NCBI RefSeq assembly: GCF_014694455.1
Contig: NZ_JAAUWT010000004.1
Location: 62,001 to 126,000 of the forward strand
Direction: 5' to 3'
Length of the DNA stretch: 64,000 bases
Origin: Vibrio sp. S9_S30
GTDB taxonomy: Bacteria; Pseudomonadota; Gammaproteobacteria; Enterobacterales; Vibrionaceae
Part shown: positions 55,838 to 64,000 of the stretch, piece by piece
How the letters are laid out: the number at the start of each line of letters is the position of its first letter
Position numbering within the stretch: position 1 is the first letter of the stretch
The notes under the pieces: generated by a model
The model's database searches: none
Told to the model about the DNA's origin: nothing
The model's input: only the letters and a program-made list of their open reading frames with translations
Translations under genes and position numbers: made by a program

Positions 55838-56407
55838 TTATTTTTGGTCACGTTTCAGTGAACGTTGTCTTAATAGTTTTTGTTGTTGGTGAAGTGCTGC
55901 TTTGATCAGCAAATCCTGATCTTCTTCACGCAAGAGAGAGTATGAGATCGTGACTTTATGGGATTGTTCTCCCTCTTCGCATTCCACGACTTCGCCGTAA
56001 CAGTAAATGGCTGAGGCTGGAAATTCCAGAAAAATTTTGGCTCGTACCTTCTGTCCGAGTGGCAATACTCCTTTAGCAAAGTACGTGAACTGGCTAGCAC
56101 CAAAAGAAGTGGTAGTGTAGCTAAATGCTGGGTCGTTTTGTTGTGAAAGCATATAAGTAAGTAAAAGGTTTAACTTACTGTTCTGAGTTTCCAACAATTG
56201 AACAACATGAGACAAATCACTATTGCGCAGTTCTCCTATGGCTTTATCCGTTACGGTATCGAGAGAACTGAATTCGCTTGCGACCAAGAAAGGGGCAGGG
56301 ATCTCAGTAACAAATTGCTCTGCATCCGGAAGGATGAACTCGGAATCTAGCGGCTCGATGTTGATGGATAGACCATGTTGGACGGTAAAATACTCTTGCT
56401 GGCTCAT
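55838..56407 (-). CDS. plzB: PilZ-like protein PlzB
   Basis: Predicted cytoplasmic protein of 189 residues in the position of Vibrio plzB, next to mfd and opposite lolC. The C-terminal half (about 95-175) looks like a PilZ beta-barrel (GQKVRAKIFLEFPASAIYCYGEVVECEEG). The motifs that bind cyclic-di-GMP in classic PilZ domains (RxxxR and D/NxSxxG) are not evident: the nearest sequence is TSFGAS. It may act without the ligand. AAAGGAA lies seven bases before the ATG at 56407. Confidence 0.75.
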   Translation of the reverse strand: MSQQEYFTVQHGLSINIEPLDSEFILPDAEQFVTEIPAPFLVASEFSSLDTVTDKAIGELRNSDLSHVVQLLETQNSKLNLLLTYMLSQQNDPAFSYTTTSFGASQFTYFAKGVLPLGQKVRAKIFLEFPASAIYCYGEVVECEEGEQSHKVTISYSLLREEDQDLLIKAALHQQQKLLRQRSLKRDQK

Positions 56408-56584
56408 ACTGCAATTCCTTTCTGTTAACCTTTTGATTATCGCCATGTAGACGAATGAATCAAGAAAACCCCTTGTATATGTCGTTTTTTCGTCAATTTA
56501 ACTTCGCAATTCTCAGTAAAGACTACTAAATCGGCGTCTTTCTCGTTACATTACCGACCAGAGATTTATCAAGGTTCCCTTAAT

Positions 56585-57793
56585 ATGTTCCATCCCATTT
56601 CAATTTATATCGGGTTGCGCTATCTGCGCGGAAGGTCTGGCGACCGCTTTAGCCGCTTTGTGTCTTTTATGTCAACGGCAGGCATAACGATAGGTGTGTT
56701 AGCTCTGATTACGGTGACCTCTGTCATGAATGGGTTTGAAGGGCAATTAAAAGGACGAATCTTAGGGGTGTTACCCCATGCGGTTGTGAGTCAGGATACA
56801 GGTAAAACGGTAAAATCCAGTCCCCCCCCAGAATTTCTTTCCCAATACCCTTCATCTTTAATGCCTGTACCTATCGTTCGGTCTGAAGCGGTGATTCAAA
56901 GCCCCGTTCAATTAAGTGCTGGGATGCTGCTAGGCGTTGATCCAACATTAAATGACCCAATAGGGAAACATTTACTTGGTGGTAAGTTAGAGCGTTTAGA
57001 ACAGGGAGAGTACAAGATATTTTTAGGTCACACTTTGGCTCGTCAATTAAAAGTGAGAATTGGCGATAAAGTGAGAATCATGGTGACAGGGGCAAGCCGA
57101 TTTACACCACTAGGGCGAATTCCGAGCCAAAGGAACTTTACCGTAGCCGGTGTATTCAATACGGGATCAGATGTTGACGCGCAGTTGATGATCGCAAATA
57201 TCAATGATGCAGGTCGTTTGCTTCGATTTTCTTCCGACACAATAACGGGTTGGAGGCTGACTTTTGATGACCCATTCATTGTATCGGAGTATGCCAATGC
57301 CCCTCTACCCAATGGGTGGAAATGGAGTGATTGGCGTGAGCAAAGAGGGGAGCTGTTCCAAGCGGTGAAAATGGAAAAGAACATGATGGGGCTGATGCTT
57401 GGGCTCATTGTCGCTGTTGCAGCATTTAATATTATCTCTGCCTTGATCATGGTGGTGATGGAAAAGCAGGCAGAAGTCGCCATCTTAAAAACTCAGGGCT
57501 TATCGAATTATCAGGTTATGACTGTGTTTATGGTGCAAGGGGCGAGCAGCGGAATCATCGGTTCTTTGGTGGGAGGATTCCTAGGTATCGCCCTTGCGAT
57601 AAACATTAATGATGTATTAGAAGCCTTCAATTTGAGCTTGTTTGCCGTTGGCGGCGAACTCCCGGTGCTTATTAACTATTCGCAAGTTTTCACCATCATT
57701 ATACTGGCGGTGGCATTGAGCATTATTGCCACATTGTATCCTTCTTATCGGGCTTCGTCCGTCAAACCTGCTGAGGCACTTCGTTATGAGTAA
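56585..57793 (+). CDS. lolC: lipoprotein-releasing ABC transporter permease LolC
   Basis: Inner-membrane subunit of the LolCDE complex, 402 residues, which extracts outer-membrane lipoproteins and hands them to LolA. Layout is typical: TM1 at about 24-45 ([24 protein letters not shown]), a periplasmic domain of about 200 residues, then three TMs at the C-terminus ending [20 protein letters not shown]. The opening [21 protein letters not shown] is the family signature. Its stop overlaps the lolD start by eight bases. Confidence 0.96.
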   Translation: MFHPISIYIGLRYLRGRSGDRFSRFVSFMSTAGITIGVLALITVTSVMNGFEGQLKGRILGVLPHAVVSQDTGKTVKSSPPPEFLSQYPSSLMPVPIVRSEAVIQSPVQLSAGMLLGVDPTLNDPIGKHLLGGKLERLEQGEYKIFLGHTLARQLKVRIGDKVRIMVTGASRFTPLGRIPSQRNFTVAGVFNTGSDVDAQLMIANINDAGRLLRFSSDTITGWRLTFDDPFIVSEYANAPLPNGWKWSDWREQRGELFQAVKMEKNMMGLMLGLIVAVAAFNIISALIMVVMEKQAEVAILKTQGLSNYQVMTVFMVQGASSGIIGSLVGGFLGIALAININDVLEAFNLSLFAVGGELPVLINYSQVFTIIILAVALSIIATLYPSYRASSVKPAEALRYE

Positions 57794-58484
57794 GTTACTT
57801 CTTTGTGAGTCTGTCTGTAAAACCTATCGCGAAGGGAGTGTGGAAACCGAAGTTCTAAAAGGGGTGAGCTTTGCGCTGGAAGCAGGAGAACTGGTGTCTA
57901 TTGTAGGATCTTCTGGATCAGGGAAAAGCACGTTACTGCACGTGTTAGGTGCGCTAGACGATGCATCGGAGGGCGAGGTATCTTTCCAAGATCAAAGCTT
58001 GAAAGCACTGTCGAGCAACCAACAAGCAAAGTTACGCAACCAACATATTGGCTTTGTGTATCAGTTCCATCATCTTTTGGCGGATTTTACTGCCGTCGAA
58101 AACGTTGCAATGCCTCTAATGATTGGTGGGTTATCTCCCAAACAAGCGAAATCAAAAGCGGAGAATTTGCTCACTAAGGTGGGGTTAGCACATCGTTTAA
58201 CTCACCGCCCGGCTGAGCTTTCGGGGGGGGAAAGGCAAAGAGTTGCTATAGCACGGGCTTTAGTTAATGAGCCGGCGCTAGTGCTTGCCGATGAACCAAC
58301 AGGAAACTTGGACCACAGTACCGCCTTGGCGATTTACGACCTGATGCGTGAGTTGAATCGAGAGTCCGGTACGGCCTTTCTGGTTGTGACTCACGATAAT
58401 GAGCTCGCCGACAAGATGGATCGAAAGCTGCACATGCAAGATGGGTTGTTGGTTCACGAAAATGAAATGCGTGCTGCGCACTAG
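57786..58484 (+). CDS. lolD: lipoprotein-releasing ABC transporter ATPase LolD
   Basis: ATPase of LolCDE, 232 residues. Walker [10 protein letters not shown], the LolD-type segment [16 protein letters not shown], signature [15 protein letters not shown] and Walker [12 protein letters not shown], then the switch histidine in VVTHD. The ATG at 57786 overlaps the lolC stop, and the longer frame from 57726 is not needed. lolE begins 11 bases after its stop. Confidence 0.97.
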   Translation: MSKLLLCESVCKTYREGSVETEVLKGVSFALEAGELVSIVGSSGSGKSTLLHVLGALDDASEGEVSFQDQSLKALSSNQQAKLRNQHIGFVYQFHHLLADFTAVENVAMPLMIGGLSPKQAKSKAENLLTKVGLAHRLTHRPAELSGGERQRVAIARALVNEPALVLADEPTGNLDHSTALAIYDLMRELNRESGTAFLVVTHDNELADKMDRKLHMQDGLLVHENEMRAAH

Positions 58485-58495
58485 AGGTTGACCAG

Positions 58496-59737
58496 ATGTT
58501 TTCTCTTTCCCTACTCATTGGAAGCCGCTTTAGCCGCGCCAAGCAACGGAACAAACTAGTTTCGTTTATTTCATTGTCCTCCACGATTGGCATTGCGGTT
58601 GGTGTGGCTGTCGTACTGATCGGTCTATCTGCGATGAACGGCTTTGAACGTGAACTTGAAAATCGTGTGCTTGCCGTGATTCCGCATGGTGAGTTTGAAG
58701 GGTTCAATGGCCCCATTTCAGATTGGTCAACGTTAGCAAAAAAAGCAGAAGAACATGAAAGAGTGACCGCCGCTGCTCCTTATATTCGGCTAACCGGTTT
58801 AGCGGAAAAAGGGCAAACATTAAAGGCGGTGGAGATTCGAGGGGTCGACCCCCAGTTGGAATCACGGGTGTCAAATCTTTCGGAATACATCGGTGATGAA
58901 GCGTGGCAGAATTTCCGCTCTGGGCGCAATCAGGTGATATTAGGGAAGGGGATTGCCGATTATCTAGGCGCAACGGTCGGTGAAAGCATTACGTTGTTGA
59001 TTCCTCAAACGAGTAATTCACTGAAAGTGCGTTCGCCAAAGCGTGTTCGTGTGAACATCGTTGGGCTGTTGTCTTTAGGGGGGCAAATCGATCATGGATT
59101 GGTATTGCTGCCTTTGGACGATGCACAACAGTACGCCGCCATCAAAGAGGGGGTAACGGGCGTTTCCATTAAAACGACCGATGTACTTAATGCTCAAATG
59201 ATTGTGCGTGAAGTAGGAAACACATTGCAAGTAAAGGTTTATCTGAAAAGCTGGCAGCAAAAATTTGGTTTCTTGTATCGAGATATCCAATTGGTGAGAA
59301 CCATCATGTACTTAGTTATGGTTTTGGTTATTAGCGTGGCTTGCTTCAATATCGTGTCTACTTTGATGATGGCGGTAAAAGACAGATTATCCGAAATCGC
59401 CATTCTAAAAACGATGGGGGCAACGGATGGGCTTATTCGTCGTACCTTTGTTTGGCAAGGCGTATTTTCTGGCATAACAGGAAGTGTTGCGGGCAGTGTT
59501 TTGGGATTGCTCGTGTCGAGTCATTTAACCTTTTTGATTAAAGGGCTAGAAAGGCTTGTTGGGCACCAGTTTTTGTCGGGCGATATCTATTTCATCGACT
59601 TCTTACCTTCTGAGATCATTTGGCAAGATGTGGCTTTGGTATCTGGCACAGCGGTGGTGTTAAGCCTTTTCGCTACGCTTTATCCCGCGTCTAGAGCCAG
59701 TCAAACGAATCCCGCGAAAGTACTGAGTGGTAAGTAA
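58496..59737 (+). CDS. lolE: lipoprotein-releasing ABC transporter permease LolE
   Basis: Second membrane subunit of LolCDE, 413 residues, with the same one-plus-three TM plan as LolC. N-terminal LLIGSRFSRAKQRNKLVSFISLSSTIGIAVG leads to TM1, a long periplasmic domain follows, and the C-terminus is TLYPASRASQTNPAKVLSGK. Presence of both LolC and LolE marks the heterodimeric enteric/Vibrio type of the complex, not the LolF homodimer type. Confidence 0.96.
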   Translation: MFSLSLLIGSRFSRAKQRNKLVSFISLSSTIGIAVGVAVVLIGLSAMNGFERELENRVLAVIPHGEFEGFNGPISDWSTLAKKAEEHERVTAAAPYIRLTGLAEKGQTLKAVEIRGVDPQLESRVSNLSEYIGDEAWQNFRSGRNQVILGKGIADYLGATVGESITLLIPQTSNSLKVRSPKRVRVNIVGLLSLGGQIDHGLVLLPLDDAQQYAAIKEGVTGVSIKTTDVLNAQMIVREVGNTLQVKVYLKSWQQKFGFLYRDIQLVRTIMYLVMVLVISVACFNIVSTLMMAVKDRLSEIAILKTMGATDGLIRRTFVWQGVFSGITGSVAGSVLGLLVSSHLTFLIKGLERLVGHQFLSGDIYFIDFLPSEIIWQDVALVSGTAVVLSLFATLYPASRASQTNPAKVLSGK

Positions 59738-60100
59738 CGTCAACTCGGGATAACAGATTGCTTTCTAGTGGTCCTTTTTACTTATTACAGCGTTGCTCCC
59801 CTCCCAATAACCCGTTATTGGCTCGTGGTTTTGCCTTATCTTAAGTAAAAAGGGCTTATGAGAATTCGCCAATTGAAAACCTGTCTGTATTTGAATGGAT
59901 TCGTTAACCTCTTATCTCTATTCAGGTTAAATAATCTGTTTTGAATGGGAAGATAAGGTTACGAAACAAAAAAGGACTCGAATGGAGTCCTTTTTTGATG
60001 GCACTAGCTAAATTCTTTCGTGAGAAACAGCGTAATTACATATCGCTGCATCTTGTCTCGGAACCTTTGAATTCCAGTTATTTTTTATTCGAGAAATCAT
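59738..60100. other. 363-bp gap between lolE and the DUF2062 gene
   Basis: Holds one bidirectional terminator (59968-59996) between convergent genes. A plus-strand frame at 59941-60258 runs opposite the DUF2062 gene and is not credible. Nothing else was seen. Confidence 0.6.
59968..59996. terminator. bidirectional terminator after lolE
   Basis: AAAAAAGGACTC-GAAT-GGAGTCCTTTTTT hairpin, symmetric. Confidence 0.93.
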
Positions 60101-60616
60101 CTACCGTACTCGTACGCCACGTTTTTGCCAGCTGCGTACAACGGAGTAGCGCCAAATTCCGCGGATTCCAAAGTAGCCCGCCATTGCACTCACTACCCCA
60201 CAGATTATGCAGCCTAGAAGGAATGGTGGACCGATTGTCGACATTTGAGCCGCAATAAAATCCCAAGATAACTCAAAGTGAAAGGTTTGAGGTGGAACCG
60301 ACATGACAGCGGCACCTACTTTGTAGGCGAAGTAGAACAAAACAGGCATCGTAATCGGATTGCTTATCCATACGAGAGCGACCGATAACGGTAGGTTGAC
60401 GCCACATGCGATAGCAAGACCGGCCGCTAGAATCATTTGGCTGGGGAGAGGGACGAATGCCATAAATAGACCAACGGCAAAAGCGCCTGAAGCCGAGCGA
60501 CGATTTAGGCACCACAAATTTGGGTTATATAGGACGTTGCCAAAGATTTTAAGCGCTTTTTGACGTTTGATTAATTCGTGATCAGGCAAGAAACGTCGGA
60601 TTAATTTTTTCGGCAT
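60101..60616 (-). CDS. DUF2062 membrane protein
   Basis: Inner-membrane protein of 171 residues with three or so hydrophobic segments. The family pattern is clear: MPKKLIRRFLPDHELI start, NPNLWCLNRRSASGAFAVGLFMAFVPLPSQM and VALVWISNPITMPVLFYFAY. Function is unknown. Its start codon is only five bases from the divergent comEC start, so promoter and translation signals of each gene must lie in or around the other. Confidence 0.9.
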   Translation of the reverse strand: MPKKLIRRFLPDHELIKRQKALKIFGNVLYNPNLWCLNRRSASGAFAVGLFMAFVPLPSQMILAAGLAIACGVNLPLSVALVWISNPITMPVLFYFAYKVGAAVMSVPPQTFHFELSWDFIAAQMSTIGPPFLLGCIICGVVSAMAGYFGIRGIWRYSVVRSWQKRGVRVR

Positions 60617-60621
60617 AGGAT

Positions 60622-62886
60622 ATGAAAACTCACTTATCTAACTGGACACTAACTACTTTCACAACATTGGTTGCTTCGTCCGCACTTTGGACAACAATGC
60701 CGAGTGTTATCTGGGTCTTTCCTGCAATTATCCTATGCTTGCTCGTTTGGAACAGACCTTATGCTGATTGCCTTAAAGGCATGTTGCTTGGTTTCATAGT
60801 GTTGGTCGTCCATTCCAATCTATTTCAACACCAGCAACGTTTGCTTTTTTCTGAAGGTGAGAATACTACCATAACTGGGCAGATTGACAGCTTTTTTCAA
60901 CAAATAAGCCATGGATACGAAGCGTCTTTTGTGGTGCATCAACTTAACGGCAGGAAAATTCCATATTTGCTTCGACCGACCGTTAGAGTCCTATGGTCTA
61001 TGGAGGGCGAACGGCCTTTTTTGGGGCAGATTTTAACGTTGGAAACGGTTCTCAAGCCGGTTTATGGTCGGCTAAATGAGGCTGGCAGAGATCTAGAAAA
61101 ACATTACGTTGCCAATCGTTGGCATGGGAAAGCGGTGGTTAGGCAAGCAACACTTCTCTCAAAAACAACGCATTACAGACAAAATCTTCATGGTCATGTT
61201 ACCCATCTTGTGAAGGCGTTTAACAGTGCGCCATACCTGTTTGCACTCAGTTTTGGCGACCGAAGGGGGCTTAGTGAAAGTGATTGGCGGCAGCTGAAAA
61301 GCACTGGGCTTCTCCATCTCATGGCGATATCAGGTTTGCATATTGGATTAATATTCGGACTCGGGTGGGTTTTCGGTAGGGTATTGGCAATTTTTCTGCC
61401 CATGCCTTCCATAAAAGTTTGGCTACCGATCGTTTCAGGGCTCTTAGCCGCATTGGTATATTCTGGCTTGGCTGGGTTTTCTATACCCACTCAGCGTGCA
61501 CTTATCGCGTGTTTTATTCTCACTGCTGTGAAATGGGTTGGTGTCCATTTTAGCAATTGGCGTCTGTTGCTGATTGTCTGTTCGATTCTTTTATTTCTTG
61601 ATCCTTTTTCTGTGCTTTCAAACAGCTTTTGGCTTTCGTTTTCTGCTGTTTCCGTGATTTTTATCTTTATTGGGTTGCGACGTTCGACACAACGTAACCA
61701 TTGGCAAAAAGTTCGTTTTTTGCTTGAGATGCAATTCTGGTTGCTTATCGCACTCATACCAGTTTCTATTTTTGTATTTTCAGGTTTCAGCATACTGTCT
61801 CCTGCATACAATTTTATTTTTGTCCCCTTGGTAAGCTTAGTGACATTGCCTATTATCAGTATCGCTTTGTTGCTTACCGCAATTGCACCTAGTTTGGCCT
61901 ATCCTCTTTGGCAAGTCGCTGATTGGTCATTAAGCCCGATCCTGTGGGCGCTAAAATGGGGAGAGTATGGCTGGTTGGATATTCCCTCTCGCTATGCTTT
62001 TGCCGCTTTCTCCTTGGTTATCTTAGGTGTTTTGTCTTTTCAATTTCGCTCGGTTACCCCAGTGACGTTTTTGGCGGTTGTGGTGTTATGGTTTTTTCCT
62101 CAAAAACCCAAACCCATATGGCGAGTGGACATATTGGATGTGGGGCATGGGTTGGCGGTTCTCATTGAGAAAAGGGGTAAAGCCATGTTGTACGATACCG
62201 GAATGGGGTGGGAAGGGGGAAGTTATGCGAACAGTGTGATTCACCCAATACTAAGGAATAGAGGGATGAATCAGTTGGATGGCTTGGTTCTGAGTCATTT
62301 AGATGCCGATCATGCTGGCGGGACACAGTATGTTGAATCCATGCTGCAACCGAATTGGCGCCGGGCAAGCCAAAGCATTGAGGGCTATCAGCCTTGCATA
62401 CGAGGAGAGCAGTGGCATTGGCAGGGATTGATGTTTAAAGCGATATGGCCGCCTCGATTAACGCGTCGAGCGTATAACCCTCATTCATGTGTGATTCAGG
62501 TCAGTGACCGCAAAACATCAATGTTATTAACCGGTGATATTGATGCGATAAGCGAATTCATTTTGGCTCAGCAGCAAGGTGATCAGTTAGCCTCAGACAT
62601 TCTGTTGGTTCCGCATCATGGTTCCAGCTCGTCGTCCAAACGCTTGTTTGTTGACCATGTGAATCCCGACATTGCGATTGCTTCATTGGCAAAAGGGAAT
62701 CGATGGAATTTACCTTCTGCACAAGTGCGCAAAACATATGAGTCAAAAGGTATAAAGTGGATGGATACAGGGGATGAAGGGCAAATCTCTATCCTGATTT
62801 ATGAGAATGCATGGTCTATTGAAACCGCTAGAGCTGAACATTCCCCTCGCTGGTATAGGCAGATACTAAGGAAAGGAGTAGAATAA
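60622..62886 (+). CDS. comEC: ComEC/Rec2 DNA-uptake channel
   Basis: Inner-membrane channel of 754 residues through which one strand of DNA enters during natural transformation. An N-terminal soluble domain (about 55-190) follows the first TMs. The Competence domain contains FALSFGDRRGLSESDWRQLKSTGLLHLMAISGLHI-type core and many TMs (about 205-490). A C-terminal metallo-beta-lactamase-like domain has SHLDADHAGG and LLVPHHGSSSSS, the probable nuclease part. AGGAT precedes the ATG. msbA starts 16 bases after the stop. Its presence suggests competence, as in other vibrios. Confidence 0.95.
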   Translation: MKTHLSNWTLTTFTTLVASSALWTTMPSVIWVFPAIILCLLVWNRPYADCLKGMLLGFIVLVVHSNLFQHQQRLLFSEGENTTITGQIDSFFQQISHGYEASFVVHQLNGRKIPYLLRPTVRVLWSMEGERPFLGQILTLETVLKPVYGRLNEAGRDLEKHYVANRWHGKAVVRQATLLSKTTHYRQNLHGHVTHLVKAFNSAPYLFALSFGDRRGLSESDWRQLKSTGLLHLMAISGLHIGLIFGLGWVFGRVLAIFLPMPSIKVWLPIVSGLLAALVYSGLAGFSIPTQRALIACFILTAVKWVGVHFSNWRLLLIVCSILLFLDPFSVLSNSFWLSFSAVSVIFIFIGLRRSTQRNHWQKVRFLLEMQFWLLIALIPVSIFVFSGFSILSPAYNFIFVPLVSLVTLPIISIALLLTAIAPSLAYPLWQVADWSLSPILWALKWGEYGWLDIPSRYAFAAFSLVILGVLSFQFRSVTPVTFLAVVVLWFFPQKPKPIWRVDILDVGHGLAVLIEKRGKAMLYDTGMGWEGGSYANSVIHPILRNRGMNQLDGLVLSHLDADHAGGTQYVESMLQPNWRRASQSIEGYQPCIRGEQWHWQGLMFKAIWPPRLTRRAYNPHSCVIQVSDRKTSMLLTGDIDAISEFILAQQQGDQLASDILLVPHHGSSSSSKRLFVDHVNPDIAIASLAKGNRWNLPSAQVRKTYESKGIKWMDTGDEGQISILIYENAWSIETARAEHSPRWYRQILRKGVE

Positions 62887-62902
62887 GCGGAATTTTTTGA
62901 CA

Positions 62903-64000
62903 ATGACCTTTCTTATGTCGCAAGAATTAGATCAATCGACCTTTCAAACCTTTAAGCGCTTATGGCCTTATATTTCCTCATACAAAGCCGGTATTGTTAT
63001 TGCGATTATTGCATTAGTGATTAATGCCCTCAGTGATACCTACATGCTCTCTTTACTCAAGCCTTTGTTAGATGAAGGTTTTGGTCAGTCAGACTCTGAA
63101 TTTTTACGCACAATGCCGATCATCATTATTATGTTGATGATCGTTCGTGGTGGTAGTGGCTTTGTGTCTGCCTATTTTATGAGCTGGGTGTCCAACAATG
63201 TTGTCATGAGGCTTCGTAGGCAGGTGTTTAATCACTTCATGCAGATGCCTGTTTCCTTTTTTGATAAGGAATCGACTGGACGACTGCTTTCTCGCATTAC
63301 TTACGATACAGAACAAGTCGCGGGCGCGACGAGTCAGGCTTTGGTGAATATTGTTCGTGAAACGGCGAGTTTGCTAGGGCTGATCGGGTTAATGGTATGG
63401 AGCAGTTGGCAGCTGTCTTTGGTCTTGCTGGTTGTTGGTCCCGTTGTTGCTATCACTATTGGGGTTGTTTCTCGTCGGTTCCGAAAAATTTCTAAAAATA
63501 TGCAGACACAAATGGGTAACTTGACGTCGTCATCTGAGCAAATGCTTAATGGACACAAAGTGGTGTTGAGTTGTGGTGGTCAACAGGTTGAGGAAGCGCG
63601 ATTTAATCACGTCAGCAATGCGATGCGTCAACAAAATATGAAGATGGTTGTGGTCCAGCAACTGTCTAGCCCTGTCGTGCAAATGATAGGTTCTTCGGCG
63701 TTGGTTACGGTGTTATTTCTCGCTTCTGTTGACTCTATTCGTGCTGAGTTGACGGCTGGTACTTTTACAGTGGTCTTTTCTGCGATGCTAAGTATGCTTC
63801 GACCTCTTCGCGGGTTAACGTCGGTGATGTCTGACTTCCAACGAGGAATGGCGGCTTGCCAAACGTTGTTTAGCCTGATGGATATGCCAACCGAAAACAA
63901 TGAAGGGAAGTTGGTTAAAGAGAAGGTGAAAGGCGATGTAGAAGTACGAAACGCTATCTTTACGTATCCCACCAAAGATACCCCAGCGTTATGTGACGTC
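62903..64000 (+). CDS. msbA: lipid A export ABC transporter MsbA (partial, cut by window end)
   Basis: First 366 codons of a fused membrane-ATPase half-transporter that flips lipid A-core across the inner membrane. Six TM segments are visible. MsbA-type motifs include WMS-like YFMSWVSNNVVMRLRR, MPVSFFDKESTGRLLSRITYDTEQVA and SSSEQMLNGHKVVLSCGGQ. The window ends just as the nucleotide-binding domain begins (VEVRNAIFTYPTKD), before Walker A. The first ATG is at 62903; an ATG at 62915 (MSQELDQ) is also possible. It follows comEC by 16 bases, the normal order in vibrios and enterics. Confidence 0.95.
   Translation, partial: MTFLMSQELDQSTFQTFKRLWPYISSYKAGIVIAIIALVINALSDTYMLSLLKPLLDEGFGQSDSEFLRTMPIIIIMLMIVRGGSGFVSAYFMSWVSNNVVMRLRRQVFNHFMQMPVSFFDKESTGRLLSRITYDTEQVAGATSQALVNIVRETASLLGLIGLMVWSSWQLSLVLLVVGPVVAITIGVVSRRFRKISKNMQTQMGNLTSSSEQMLNGHKVVLSCGGQQVEEARFNHVSNAMRQQNMKMVVVQQLSSPVVQMIGSSALVTVLFLASVDSIRAELTAGTFTVVFSAMLSMLRPLRGLTSVMSDFQRGMAACQTLFSLMDMPTENNEGKLVKEKVKGDVEVRNAIFTYPTKDTPALCDV

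Noticed and set aside
59941..60258. 105-codon plus-strand frame
   Set aside because: It runs through a terminator and opposite the DUF2062 gene.

Overview
The window looks like chromosomal DNA of a marine gammaproteobacterium of the Vibrionaceae (Vibrio or a close relative). The main evidence is the right half. It carries hinT, a COG3014 lipoprotein gene, ycfL, lpoB, thiK, ycfP and ndh in order, then the convergent plzB-mfd-csiV block, lolCDE, a DUF2062 gene, comEC and msbA. The DUF1887 gene and the Vibrio-type csiV and plzB genes fit the same family. No rRNA, tRNA, CRISPR array, prophage or complete insertion sequence was seen.

Left part (1-10.5 kb) is accessory. It holds a lone type II thioesterase, two overlapping GNAT acetyltransferases, a PhoD-like phosphatase and a small membrane-anchored hypothetical protein. 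A LysR-type regulator is divergent from a class III aminotransferase - BKACE (DUF849) - TAXI-type binding protein set, which looks like uptake and breakdown of an amino or keto acid of unknown identity.

From 10.7 to 15.6 kb three overlapping genes encode a periplasmic sugar-type binding protein, a hybrid histidine kinase and a receiver-kinase protein. The layout resembles LuxPQ, but no DNA-binding output is encoded. From 15.8 to 22.3 kb lie a BMP-family nucleoside ABC importer and gsk (inosine-guanosine kinase). PurR-like operators precede both units, so uptake and phosphorylation of purine nucleosides are probably co-regulated. A Rof-like Rho inhibitor, an OmpR-type two-component pair, an MCP, CheV and a membrane GGDEF-EAL protein follow.

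From 31.4 to 41.7 kb lie a CBS protein, a MATE exporter and an SLC13 carrier fused into one unit with an unusual histidine kinase and a receiver-only protein. zntA follows with a textbook ZntR-type 20-bp-spacer promoter, then udp, then an orphan DUF1887 CARF-nuclease protein (Card1/Can2 type) with no CRISPR system nearby. A second MCP and a 289-bp repeat with terminal inverted repeats come next.

The right part (44.6-64 kb) is conserved housekeeping: the LpoB peptidoglycan-synthase activator locus, ndh behind a promoter with a perfect FNR box, transcription-repair coupling (mfd), CsiV, lipoprotein export (lolCDE), DNA uptake (comEC) and lipid A export (msbA, cut off by the window end). Several tandem repeats (19-bp x3, degenerate 19-bp x4, 9-bp x6, a 22-bp duplication) sit in intergenic DNA. 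All functional calls come from reading motifs and remembered family features; no database search was run.
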